A stretch of 64,000 nucleotides of DNA from Amorphoplanes digitatis (lineage in GTDB: Bacteria > Actinomycetota > Actinomycetes > Mycobacteriales > Micromonosporaceae), in the NCBI RefSeq assembly GCF_014205335.1, contig NZ_JACHNH010000001.1:6380501-6444500 (forward strand), written 5' to 3'. Below are positions 8,134-16,670 of this stretch, one piece after another. Made by a program: the position numbers and the translations under genes. The first letter of the stretch is position 1. Each line of letters begins with the position of its first letter. The notes under the pieces are model-generated. The model saw only the letters and a list, made by a program, of their open reading frames with translations. It ran no database searches and was not told where the DNA came from.

Positions 8134-8835
8134 ATGGCCCAGCCCCTGCTATCGGACGTTTTCATCGAGATGGCCGACACCCTCGTCGACGACTTCGACC
8201 TGCTCGATTTCCTGCACACGCTGACCAAACGATGCGTCGAACTGCTCGGCGTCACCGCCGCAGGGCTCATGCTCACCGACGGCACCGGCAAGCTGCAGGT
8301 CGTGGCCGCGTCCTCCGAACGGACCCGGCTCTTGGAACTGTTCCAGGTGCAGACCGACGAAGGTCCCTGCGTCGACTGCTACCACACCGGCGCGGCGGTG
8401 TCCGTCGCGGATCTGCCCACCGCCGGACGCTGGCCCCGATTCACCGCCGCGGCCTCCGAAGTGGGCTTCGCCGCGGTACACGCGCTACCCATGAAACTGC
8501 GTACTGACGTCATCGGGGCGCTGAACCTGTTCGAGACCGAGCCGGGAGCGCTCGATGCGGAGAAGCTGCGGGTCGGGCAGGCGCTGGCGGACATCGCCAC
8601 CGTGGGCCTGCTTCAGCAACGTGCCATCCACGCCCGCGACGTACTGACCGAACAACTGCAGGCCGCGCTCAACAGCCGCGTGTTGATCGAACAGGCCAAG
8701 GGCTTGCTGGCCGAGCGGCTACAGATCGACGTGGAGCAGGCTTTCACCATCCTGCGCAGCGCCGCCCGCACCCGCAACCGCAGGCTGTCCGACCTCGCTC
8801 AGGCTCTCGTCGACGGCGCCGAACGAATGGACTAG
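8134..8835 (+). CDS. GAF-ANTAR domain regulator 2
   Basis: 233 residues from ATG 8134, which has GGTGAG four bases upstream; an in-frame ATG at 8116 overlaps the previous stop and adds six residues. The GAF domain (about 15-165) includes DEGPCVDCYHTG, with two cysteines where some GAF sensors bind redox ligands. The ANTAR domain (about 175-228) reads SRVLIEQAKGLLAERL. It is divergent from its tandem neighbour, so the pair is an old duplication or an assembled cassette. It probably works with regulator 1 in antitermination; targets are unknown. Confidence 0.87.
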   Translation: MAQPLLSDVFIEMADTLVDDFDLLDFLHTLTKRCVELLGVTAAGLMLTDGTGKLQVVAASSERTRLLELFQVQTDEGPCVDCYHTGAAVSVADLPTAGRWPRFTAAASEVGFAAVHALPMKLRTDVIGALNLFETEPGALDAEKLRVGQALADIATVGLLQQRAIHARDVLTEQLQAALNSRVLIEQAKGLLAERLQIDVEQAFTILRSAARTRNRRLSDLAQALVDGAERMD

Positions 8836-8905
8836 GCCGGGACCAAAGTGGCATCGATCGCCGGCAAGGCGTCGGCGTCGAGCCGATGGGCCATGGTCAT
8901 CCGAA

Positions 8906-8930
8906 CTACCAGGGTCTCGATTGGACCCGG
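8906..8930. promoter_or_regulatory. degenerate DosR-box-like sequence
   Basis: ACCAGGGTCTCGATTGGACCC resembles the core of the element family and forms its own dyad (GGGTC, seven bases, GACCC). It lacks the flanking GTAC and GGTGGC parts and lies between convergent genes, so it is probably not a promoter element. Confidence 0.3.
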
Positions 8931-8993
8931 CCGCAGACGATGATCATCTGTGGCGTGCCTGGCGGGAAGCTGGATCCGGACCGTGCACCCCTT

Positions 8994-11798
8994 TCAGCAG
9001 CTGTCTGCCGCCCCTAGCCGGCGCAGCGTCGGGTCCGGCTCGGCGCCGACCGGCGCGAGCCGCAGTTTGGCGTCCACCGCGATGACACCGCCGGGGCCGG
9101 CGAGTACCGGGTTCAGATCGAGTTCGGCGATCTCGGGCAGGTCTTCGGCGAGGCGGCCGAGCCGTAGCAGCAGGTCCTCGAGTGCTGCCGTGTCCACCGG
9201 CGGGGCGCCGCGGAAGCCGGTGAGCAGGGGCGCCGAGCGCAGGTCACGCCACATCCGGCCGGCGTCGAGGTCGGTGAGCGGGACCAGCCGCAGGCTGCGG
9301 TCGTCGAGGAGGTCGGTGCGGACGCCGCCGAGGCCGAGGACGATCACGGAGCCGAACAGCGGGTCGTGGACGACGCCGGTGTACAGCTCGACGGGCTCGT
9401 CGATCTGTTTCTGCACCAGGATGCCGGCGCCGGGCCGGCCGGCGGCGGCGACGGCCGGGAACGCGGCCCGCACCGCGGCCGGGTCGGCCAGGCCGGTCCG
9501 CACACCGCCGGTGTCGGTCTTGTGGACCAGGTCGGGGTCCGCGGATTTGAGCACCACGGGGTAGCCGGCCTGATCCGCGGCGTCGACCGCGGCGTCGGCG
9601 TTCACGACGGTCACTGCGGGCAGGATGGGGATTCCGTAGGCCGTGAGAATTCCCGCTGTCCGGCTGTAGGGCAGCCATCCGGCGCCTTCTCGCAGGGCCT
9701 GGTCGACCTCGGCGCGGGCCGACGCGGCGTCGATGCCGGCGAGGTCCGGGCGGCGGCCGAGCGGTTGGCGGCGCCAGTGGGCGTACGCCGCGGCGTGGCC
9801 GAGCGCCCGCACCGCCCGTTCCGGGACGTCGTAGACCGGAGCTTCGCGTACGCCGAACGTGGCCGGGGTTTCCGGGCAGCCGGCGAGGGTCACCGCGACG
9901 GTCAGGTCGGGGTGCGCGTCCACGACGGGTGCGAGCGCGGACAGGATCTCGTCGGGTCGGTTGGCCCGTGTGCCGATGATGACCAGGAGCACCGCGTCGG
10001 CCTCGCCGCTGTCCGCGACGGTGGCGGTCACCGCAGCGAACGCTGCCGGTGACGCGCCGGCGCCGAGGTCGATCGGATTGTCGAGGCTCGCGGCACCCGG
10101 TGCGGCCTGGTCGAGCAGCAGGCGGGTCGCGGGGCTCAGCGCGGCCACGGTGAGCCCGGCGGTCTCCGCGGCATCGGCGGCCAGCACGTTGAGGCCCCCC
10201 GCGTTGCCGATGACGGCGAGGCGACGTCCGGTGGGCAAGGGCTGATCGGTGAGGATCCGCGCGGCGTCCATCAGGTCGCCGAGGTTCGCCGGGCGGACGA
10301 CACCGGCCTGGGCGAACAGCGCGTCGACGGTCGCGGCCGGCGCGGCCGCGGCCGCGGTGTGCGAGGCGCCGGCCCGCTGTCCCGCGTCGGAGCGGCCGCT
10401 CTTGATCGCCAGGACCGGCTTGCGGCGGGCGAGGGCCCGGACGGTACGGGCGAACTTGCGGGGGTTGCCGAATGACTCGAGGTAGAGCGCGACGGCCGTG
10501 GTGGCGGGGTCGTCGTACCAGTAGGCGATGAGGTCGTTGCCGCTGACGTCGGCCTTGTTCCCCAGCGAGACGAAGGTGGAGATACCCGGCCCGGTGCGGA
10601 TGGCGTTCTCCAGCAGGGCAATGCCGACAGCGCCGGACTGCGACGCGACCGCGAGCCCGCCCGGCGGTGGAGGCGCGGGGGCGAAGCTGGCGTCGAGCCG
10701 CACGCGCGGATCGGTGTTGATCACGCCGAGGCAGTTGGGTCCGACCAAGCGGATGCCGTGGGCGCGAGCCAGCCGGAGCACCTCCTGCTGGCGGCGAACG
10801 CCGTCCGGTCCGGCTTCACCGAGCCCGGAACTGAGAATGACGGCGCCCCGGACGCCCGCGCCGCCCGCGTCGGCGAGGACGCCCGGCACCTCGTCAGCGG
10901 GCACCGCGATGACCAGCAGGTCGACCGGCCCGGGCAGCTCCTTGACCGAGCGGTAGCCGGCGACATCGTCGACGTCGGAACCGGTGCGGTTGACCGCGTA
11001 CAGATTGCCGGCGAAGCCGTAGTCGCGCAGCGCGAGCAGGGTCTCGCGGCCGATGCCGCCGGGCCGACGGCCAGCGCCGACCACCGCGACCGAGGCGGGC
11101 GAGAGCAGGGCGCGCAGTGAGGCGCGTTCGGCGATCCGGTCCCGGCCGTCGATGGTGAGCTGGGTCGCCTCGTCGACGTCGACGCCGAGCCCGACATCGA
11201 CGATTCCGTCGTTGAAGCGAGACCATCCGTGTGCGCCCAGGTCCCTGGCGACGCGCAGCATCTTGCTGTTTCCCGGCAGCACTTCGCCGACCAGTTCGGC
11301 GATGCCACACCGACGAGCCCGGGCCGCGAGATGTTCCAGCAACAGAGTGCCGACTCCGCGACCACGCTGCGCGGACGAAACGAACAAGGCGAACTCGGCG
11401 CGGCCGACCTCGTCGGTGCGCTCACAGGAAGCCACCCCGACGAGATCGTCACCCTCGATTGCCAGAACCGCGAGGTGCCGCTCGGTCTCCGGCAGGCACA
11501 ACCGGTCCACCTCGGCGGCCAGGGCGCCGGAACCTGGCTGGGCGAAGAACCGCAGGCGCAGGTCGTCCGGCGAGGCCGTTCCGTACAGCGCCGCGAGCGC
11601 ACGATGATCGGTGGGGCGCACCGGCCGGATCGTGACGATCCCGCCATCGGCGGTGAGCGCGTCCACGCCATCGCCGACCGCGTCGACCGTGGTCATGGCG
11701 GCCGGGACTGATGGAGCGGGCCACCGCTGCGCCTCCCGGCCTATCGCGGTCCTGCTCGATTCGGTGCCGTCGGCACCATCGACGATTGCGCTGGTCAT
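8994..11798 (-). CDS. GNAT-fused ADP-forming acyl-CoA synthetase / Pat-type protein lysine acetyltransferase
   Basis: 934 residues. A GNAT acetyltransferase domain is at the N-terminus (about 55-205; RGRGVGTLLLEHL binds acetyl-CoA). It is followed by a CoA-binding domain (about 225-345), a succinyl-CoA-ligase-like flavodoxin domain (about 350-640) and an ATP-grasp domain (about 700-920). The GNAT-first order is that of the Streptomyces PatA-type acetyltransferases. The segment GASHTAAAA near residue 482 keeps a histidine at the phospho-histidine position of active ADP-forming synthetases, so real acyl-CoA synthetase activity is possible. GAGGGGA five bases before ATG 11798 supports the start. 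This architecture is common in actinobacterial dormancy regions. Confidence 0.9.
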   Translation of the reverse strand: MTSAIVDGADGTESSRTAIGREAQRWPAPSVPAAMTTVDAVGDGVDALTADGGIVTIRPVRPTDHRALAALYGTASPDDLRLRFFAQPGSGALAAEVDRLCLPETERHLAVLAIEGDDLVGVASCERTDEVGRAEFALFVSSAQRGRGVGTLLLEHLAARARRCGIAELVGEVLPGNSKMLRVARDLGAHGWSRFNDGIVDVGLGVDVDEATQLTIDGRDRIAERASLRALLSPASVAVVGAGRRPGGIGRETLLALRDYGFAGNLYAVNRTGSDVDDVAGYRSVKELPGPVDLLVIAVPADEVPGVLADAGGAGVRGAVILSSGLGEAGPDGVRRQQEVLRLARAHGIRLVGPNCLGVINTDPRVRLDASFAPAPPPPGGLAVASQSGAVGIALLENAIRTGPGISTFVSLGNKADVSGNDLIAYWYDDPATTAVALYLESFGNPRKFARTVRALARRKPVLAIKSGRSDAGQRAGASHTAAAAAPAATVDALFAQAGVVRPANLGDLMDAARILTDQPLPTGRRLAVIGNAGGLNVLAADAAETAGLTVAALSPATRLLLDQAAPGAASLDNPIDLGAGASPAAFAAVTATVADSGEADAVLLVIIGTRANRPDEILSALAPVVDAHPDLTVAVTLAGCPETPATFGVREAPVYDVPERAVRALGHAAAYAHWRRQPLGRRPDLAGIDAASARAEVDQALREGAGWLPYSRTAGILTAYGIPILPAVTVVNADAAVDAADQAGYPVVLKSADPDLVHKTDTGGVRTGLADPAAVRAAFPAVAAAGRPGAGILVQKQIDEPVELYTGVVHDPLFGSVIVLGLGGVRTDLLDDRSLRLVPLTDLDAGRMWRDLRSAPLLTGFRGAPPVDTAALEDLLLRLGRLAEDLPEIAELDLNPVLAGPGGVIAVDAKLRLAPVGAEPDPTLRRLGAADSC

Positions 11799-11989
11799 GG
11801 CGTCCCCTCAGGTCTGCTGACTCGATCGTCAGCATGTCCGCAGGTCGCCTCCGCGAGCGGCTCCCGCGCGTTCACCTCGGCGCCGGCGGGCCCACCCGGT
11901 GGACCGCCGCCATCGGCCGAGACCACGCGGCCATCGGGCGCTGCCGTGCCGGTCGTGGTTGGGGGGTGGCCCGGGCGCAGGCGGATCGG

Positions 11990-12021
11990 GCGCGGCCCGG
12001 GCCAATGCGCCCGGGCCGCGC
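11990..12021. terminator. hairpin terminator after DoxX-like gene
   Basis: Perfect 13-bp GC-only stem (11990-12002 with 12009-12021) and a six-base loop, nine bases beyond the stop of the minus-strand DoxX-like gene. It lacks a U-tract, as is usual in actinomycetes. Confidence 0.7.
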
Positions 12022-12029
12022 GTGCCGGC

Positions 12030-12662
12030 CTAGGTGAGCCAGGTGTTGCGTCGCACCAGCGGGGTGGCCGCCCACCAGCGGCCGAGGCCGAGGGTGTTGC
12101 CGGCGCCCAGCAGCGCCAGGACCACCAGGACCGCCGCGTAGATGAGGTGGTCGTCCATGAACGGGTTACTGGACGGCGGCAGGACAGCCGTCCACATCAG
12201 CACCATCAGCAGGGCGCCGGCACCCGCGGCGATCCGCATGCCGATGCCGAGAAGCAGCGCGACGCCGATGCCCAGCAGGGCCGCCATGAACAACGCGTCA
12301 GCCACGGCGCTGCCGGCGATCGAGTGGTAGAAGCCGGTGAACGGGCCGGTGGCGGACTTGCCGAGGAACCCGGCGGTGGGGCTGCCGTCGTTGATCCACG
12401 CCTTCGCGGCGACGGTGCTGTGGCCCAGGCCGAACAGCTTGTCGAGGAACGCCCACAGGAAGATCCAGCCGAGCGCGAGCCGGATACCGGCCAGCAGGTA
12501 CCGCGCCGCGGTAGCCGCCGAGCCGGTCCCGGACAGTGCGGTGTCCGGTCCGGCGGTGGTGTGCCGGGCGGTTGGGAGCCGGTGGTCCGCGGCCTCCCGC
12601 TCCGTTCGGTCGATGGAGGTGGTGGGGGCAGGGCCTTCGTGACCTTTGGCGATGTTGACCAT
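12030..12662 (-). CDS. DoxX/TQO small-subunit-like membrane protein
   Basis: 210 residues from ATG 12662 (MVNIAKGHEGPAP). A polar N-terminal tail of about 50 residues is followed by four hydrophobic segments (about 55-75, 110-130, 135-160, 170-190). GIRLALGWIFLWAFLDKLFG is characteristic of the DoxX family, and a poorly conserved region around WINDGSPTAGFL follows. DoxX-like proteins are linked to quinone and thiol redox balance. Longer starts (12683, 12725) lack ribosome sites; AAGGAACGTGAG lies before 12662. Element copy 4 lies about 180 bases upstream, pointing at this gene, and a strong terminator follows it. Confidence 0.78.
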   Translation of the reverse strand: MVNIAKGHEGPAPTTSIDRTEREAADHRLPTARHTTAGPDTALSGTGSAATAARYLLAGIRLALGWIFLWAFLDKLFGLGHSTVAAKAWINDGSPTAGFLGKSATGPFTGFYHSIAGSAVADALFMAALLGIGVALLLGIGMRIAAGAGALLMVLMWTAVLPPSSNPFMDDHLIYAAVLVVLALLGAGNTLGLGRWWAATPLVRRNTWLT

Positions 12663-12842
12663 CGCGCTCACGTTCCTTCGCATTTGTTCGGTACACATGT
12701 TCCGCGGCGCGTCAAGCGACTCCACGGACGAAGCAGACGGCGACGCCGCTCATCGGCCGGTGCGGGCACAACAGAGTGACAGACTGGTCAGCTCGGAAGG
12801 ATCACCCCAGCTGAGGGCGAAATCGACGGCGGCGGGCAGACG

Positions 12843-12879
12843 GCCACCAGGGTCTCGAGCGACAAGTCTCACCGTACGC
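12843..12879 (-). promoter_or_regulatory. DosR-box-like element, copy 4
   Basis: Plus strand: GCCACC, core GGGTCTCGAGCGACA, then CACCGTACGC. The core is base-for-base the same as copy 1 over 15 positions. It faces the minus-strand DoxX-like gene. Confidence 0.62.
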
Positions 12880-12933
12880 TCATTTCGCGTTGCGGGCTGA
12901 CCGGGGCGACGGCGCCGACGGCCGGGGCCGGCA

Positions 12934-12970
12934 GGCGTAGGGTCAAGGTGTCGCTCTGGACCCCGGTGGC
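12934..12970 (+). promoter_or_regulatory. DosR-box-like element, copy 5
   Basis: GGCGTAGGGTC, GTGTCGCTCTGGACCCC, GGTGGC. It is closest to copy 3 and faces the phosphoketolase operon about 190 bases downstream. Confidence 0.62.
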
Positions 12971-13062
12971 CGGCCTTCGGCCGTTGTGGGCACGTCGACG
13001 TTCTTCGCCGCTGCGGCGATCAGTTGCGTTTCTCGCGCCGATTCTTCTCGAGCACGACAATC

Positions 13063-13184
13063 CGGCCGTGGCCGAGGTCAGGAACCGGGCGTGTCGCCGG
13101 CACTCCTGGTGTCGTCGCGCGACAAGCCGGCACCGATCGGAAAGGCGGCGGTTCATCATGACCGCAACCCGAACCGCACCTCCC
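13063..13184 (+). repeat. phosphoketolase leader segment, duplicated at 19360-19482
   Basis: About 120 bases, starting GGCCGTGGCCGA and ending in the first codons of phosphoketolase (MTATRTAP), reappear with roughly 85-90 percent identity at 19360-19482. This copy is the working 5' leader; the other is fused onto the ATPase gene. Confidence 0.85.
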
Positions 13185-15563
13185 ATCGACTCCTCGATCT
13201 TCGAGATCGAGGAGGCCGAACCGTTGGGCGTCGACGAACTGAAGCACCTCGACGCGTACTGGCGGGCCGCCAACTACCTGTCGGTCGGGCAGATCTACCT
13301 GATGGGTAACCCGCTGCTGCGTGAGCCGCTGGAGCCCGCGCAGGTGAAGCCGCGGTTGCTCGGGCATTGGGGCACGACGCCCGGTCTGAACCTGCTCTAC
13401 GCCCACCTGTCGCGGATCATCGCCGCCCGTGGGCGTGAGGTCATCTACGTGACGGGTCCCGGTCACGGCGGCCCCGGCCTGGTCGCGAACACCTGGCTCG
13501 AGGGCACCTATTCCGAGGTGTACCCGCGCATCTCGCAGGACGCGACAGGGATGGGGCGGTTGTTCACCCAGTTTTCGTTCCCCGGCGGCATCCCCTCGCA
13601 CGTCGCGCCGGAGACCCCCGGGTCGATCCACGAGGGCGGCGAGCTCGGCTACTCCCTCTCGCACGCCTACGGCGCGGCCCTGGACAACTCCGAGCTGGTC
13701 GTCGCTTGCGTGATCGGCGACGGCGAGGCAGAGACCGGTCCCCTGGCGGCGTCGTGGCATTCGAACAAGTTCCTCGACCCGGTCGGCGACGGCGCGGTCC
13801 TGCCGATCCTGCACCTCAACGGCTACAAGATCGCCAACCCGACCATCCTGGCCCGCATCGGCGACGACGAGCTCAGCAGACTTCTCGAGGGGTACGGCCA
13901 CAAGCCCTACCTCGTCGCCGGTGACGACCCGGCGAGGGTCCATCAGCTCCTCGCCGCGACCCTCGACACGGTGTTCGACGAGATCGCCGAGATCCAGCGG
14001 GCCGCACGCTGCGGCGAGACCGTCGAGCGGCCCCGCTGGCCGATGATCGTGCTGCGTACCCCCAAGGGTTGGACCGGTCCCGCGACGGTTGACGGCCTGC
14101 AGGTGGAGGGCACCTGGCGCGCCCATCAGGTGCCGCTGACCGCGGCCCGCGACGACGCCGCCCACCTCGACGCCCTGCAGGCATGGATGCTGTCCTACCG
14201 GCCGGAAGAGCTCTTCGACGACCGGGGCACACCGCGCCCGGAGATCGTCGATTGGCTACCGCGCGGTGAGCTGCGCATGTCGGCGAACCCGCACACCAAC
14301 GGCGGCCGGTTCCCCCGCGACCTCGAACTGCCCGACTTCCGCGGCTACGGCGTCAAGGCCGGCGAGACGGCCGAGGCGACCCGGGTTCTCGGTGGCTGGC
14401 TGCGCGACGTGATGGCCGCCAACTCCGAGTACCGCAACTTCCGGGTCGTCGGACCGGACGAGACCGAGTCGAACCGGCTCGGCGCGGTCCTCGACACCAC
14501 CGGCAAGGCGTGGCAGGCCCGCATCGACGAGGTGGACCAGCACCTGGACCGGCGCGGCCGGGTCATGGAGATCCTGTCCGAGACCACCTGCCAGGGCTGG
14601 CTCGAGGGATACCTGCTGACCGGCCGGCACGGCCTGTTCTCCTGCTACGAGGCGTTCATCCACATCGTCGACTCGATGTTCAACCAGCACGCCAAGTGGC
14701 TCAAGACCACCCGGCACCTCGGCTGGCGTAAGCCCGTCCCGTCGCTGAACTACCTGCTCACCTCGCACGTGTGGCGCCAGGACCACAACGGCACCTCCCA
14801 CCAGGACCCGGGTTTCATCGACCACGTCGTCAACAAGAAGGCCGAGGTTGTCCGGGTCTACCTGCCGCCGGACGCCAACACCCTGCTCTCGGTGACCGAC
14901 CACTGCCTGCGCAGCCGCGACTACGTCAACGTCATCGTCGCAGGCAAGCAACCCGCACCCACCTGGCTCGACATGGACGACGCCGCCCTGCACTGCGCCC
15001 GCGGCCTCGGCATCTGGGACTGGGCGAGCAACGACGGCGGGGACCCCGACGTCGTCCTCGCCGCCGCCGGAGACGTACCGACCTACGAGATCCTCGCCGC
15101 GACCCACCTGCTGCGGCAGCATCTGCCCGACCTCAAGGTACGGGTGGTCAACGTCGTCGACCTGATGCGCCTGCAACCCGACTCCGAACACCCGCACGGC
15201 CTGCCGGACCCGGAGTTCGACGCCATCTTCACCACCGACCGGCCGATCATCATGGCCTACCACGGCTACCCCTGGCTGATCCACCGGCTGACCTACCGGC
15301 GCACCAACCACGCGAACCTGCACGTACGCGGCTACAAGGAGGAGGGCACCACGACCACGCCGTTCGACATGCTCGTCGTCAACGACATGGACCGCTTCCA
15401 CCTCGTCACCGACGTCATCGACCGGGTACCGGGCCTCGGGCGCCGGGCTGCGGTCCTTCGGCAGCAGATGGTCGACAAGCGCGCCGAACACCGCGCCTAC
15501 GTCCGCCGCACCGGCGAGGACCTGCCCGAAATCCGCGACTGGGTCTGGCCGCGCACGCCCTGA
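13158..15563 (+). CDS. xfp: xylulose-5-phosphate/fructose-6-phosphate phosphoketolase
   Basis: 801 residues, normal for the family. The enzyme is thiamine-diphosphate dependent and cleaves xylulose-5-P or fructose-6-P to acetyl-phosphate plus an aldose phosphate. Visible motifs are GPGHGGP near residue 100 and the ThDP/Mg motif GDGEAETGPLAASWHSNKF near 187-205. The C-terminal third carries the conserved SYEAFIHIVDSMFNQHAKW-type region. Translation starts MTATRTAP at ATG 13158; the open frame extends upstream but that part is not conserved-looking. It is first in an operon with an Acg-type nitroreductase (37 bases downstream) and a P-type ATPase. Acetyl-phosphate production can yield ATP without respiration, which fits hypoxic survival. 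Confidence 0.97.
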   Translation: MTATRTAPPIDSSIFEIEEAEPLGVDELKHLDAYWRAANYLSVGQIYLMGNPLLREPLEPAQVKPRLLGHWGTTPGLNLLYAHLSRIIAARGREVIYVTGPGHGGPGLVANTWLEGTYSEVYPRISQDATGMGRLFTQFSFPGGIPSHVAPETPGSIHEGGELGYSLSHAYGAALDNSELVVACVIGDGEAETGPLAASWHSNKFLDPVGDGAVLPILHLNGYKIANPTILARIGDDELSRLLEGYGHKPYLVAGDDPARVHQLLAATLDTVFDEIAEIQRAARCGETVERPRWPMIVLRTPKGWTGPATVDGLQVEGTWRAHQVPLTAARDDAAHLDALQAWMLSYRPEELFDDRGTPRPEIVDWLPRGELRMSANPHTNGGRFPRDLELPDFRGYGVKAGETAEATRVLGGWLRDVMAANSEYRNFRVVGPDETESNRLGAVLDTTGKAWQARIDEVDQHLDRRGRVMEILSETTCQGWLEGYLLTGRHGLFSCYEAFIHIVDSMFNQHAKWLKTTRHLGWRKPVPSLNYLLTSHVWRQDHNGTSHQDPGFIDHVVNKKAEVVRVYLPPDANTLLSVTDHCLRSRDYVNVIVAGKQPAPTWLDMDDAALHCARGLGIWDWASNDGGDPDVVLAAAGDVPTYEILAATHLLRQHLPDLKVRVVNVVDLMRLQPDSEHPHGLPDPEFDAIFTTDRPIIMAYHGYPWLIHRLTYRRTNHANLHVRGYKEEGTTTTPFDMLVVNDMDRFHLVTDVIDRVPGLGRRAAVLRQQMVDKRAEHRAYVRRTGEDLPEIRDWVWPRTP

Positions 15564-15600
15564 CCCGGCCCGGGTTCAGCCTTCCTGGAGGGAACCGACA

Positions 15601-16602
15601 ATGAACACCGACGCTGCAATCCGAGCCGCCGACACCCGCGCCGAGGCCCGGGCACTGTCCAACGCCGCCACCACCGCGGGCCACGCCCCGTCGATCCACA
15701 ACACCCAACCGTGGCGCTGGCGCCTCACCGACAACCAACTCGACCTCTACCTCGATCACAGCCGCGGCCTCGAGGTCACCGATCCCGAATCCCGCCTCGC
15801 CATCCTGAGCTGCGGCGCCGCCCTGCACCACGCCCTGGTCAGCCTCGCCGCCGCCGGCTGGCACACCCTGATCGCCCGCATGCCGAACCCCGCGCACCCC
15901 GACCACCTCGCGCAACTACGCCTCGACCACCGGATTCCGGTCACCCCCGCGGCGATACGCCACCTGCAGACCATCGGCGTACGGCACACCGACCGCCGGC
16001 CCGTCGTGAGCACCCCGGTCGACGCCGACACGCTGAGCGCCATCGTCGCGGCCGCCGAATCCGCCGGCGCCGGACTGCATCTGCTCCGCCCCGACCAGGT
16101 GTACGACCTGGCCACCGCCGCCGACCAAGCCCAGCGCGCGGAGGTAGAGGACGTCGCCTGGCAGGCCGAGCTCGGCTACTGGACCGGCGGCACCCGGCTA
16201 CTGGGCAGCGGCATCCCGGACTCCGCCATCGGTGACCACGCCCCGCAGACGACCGTGCCCGGTCGCGACTTCGGGCACCACGGCGACCTGCCCATCTCCG
16301 AGGCGCATGAGAACGCCGCCAGGTTCGCGGTCCTCTACGGACCTGGGGACGGCAAGCTCGACTGGCTGCGCGCCGGCGAGACGCTGTCCGCCGCCTGGCT
16401 CACCGCCATCGAGCTCGGCGTGTCCGTCGTGCCGCTGAGCGCCACGATTGAAGTGGCTGCCACCCGAGAACACATCCGGTGCCTGCTGGCCGACCTCGGC
16501 CACCCGCAGCTCGTGCTGCGCTTCAGCACCCCCGATCCGGCAGGCACGGCACCCCCGCACACCCCGCGGCTACCCACCGAACAGGTCATCGAGCGAGCCT
16601 GA
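15601..16602 (+). CDS. Acg-type nitroreductase family protein
   Basis: 333 residues. The N-terminal AATTAGHAPSIHNTQPWRWR matches Acg/Rv2032-like proteins, which are divergent double-domain nitroreductases lacking part of the FMN site and thought to sequester flavin during dormancy. A second conserved block is HTDRRPVVSTPVD near residue 125, and a third is the AWLTAIELGVSVVPLS segment near 260. GGAGGGAAC nine bases before ATG 15601 is a strong ribosome site. It sits between phosphoketolase and a cation ATPase, the same company it keeps in DosR-type regulons. A decayed fragment related to its residues about 145-180 lies at 19487-19620. Confidence 0.88.
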   Translation: MNTDAAIRAADTRAEARALSNAATTAGHAPSIHNTQPWRWRLTDNQLDLYLDHSRGLEVTDPESRLAILSCGAALHHALVSLAAAGWHTLIARMPNPAHPDHLAQLRLDHRIPVTPAAIRHLQTIGVRHTDRRPVVSTPVDADTLSAIVAAAESAGAGLHLLRPDQVYDLATAADQAQRAEVEDVAWQAELGYWTGGTRLLGSGIPDSAIGDHAPQTTVPGRDFGHHGDLPISEAHENAARFAVLYGPGDGKLDWLRAGETLSAAWLTAIELGVSVVPLSATIEVAATREHIRCLLADLGHPQLVLRFSTPDPAGTAPPHTPRLPTEQVIERA

Positions 16603-16670
16603 ACCGCCGCGGGACACCAGGCGGCCCACGCGGGTCGTCACCACGATCGCGACAAGGAGGCGGACGAGAC

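Larger units (their letters stand above)
12663..13157. other. divergent control region between DoxX-like and phosphoketolase genes
   Basis: This 495-base region carries two copies of the repeated element: copy 4 (12843-12879) facing the DoxX-like gene and copy 5 (12934-12970) facing phosphoketolase. It also holds the leader segment 13063-13184 that is duplicated at 19.4 kb. In-frame open sequence upstream of ATG 13158 is not protein-like. Confidence 0.65.

Noticed and set aside
14256..15491. Long minus-strand open frame within phosphoketolase
   Set aside because: It mirrors codon positions of the real gene and has no ribosome site or recognisable domain.
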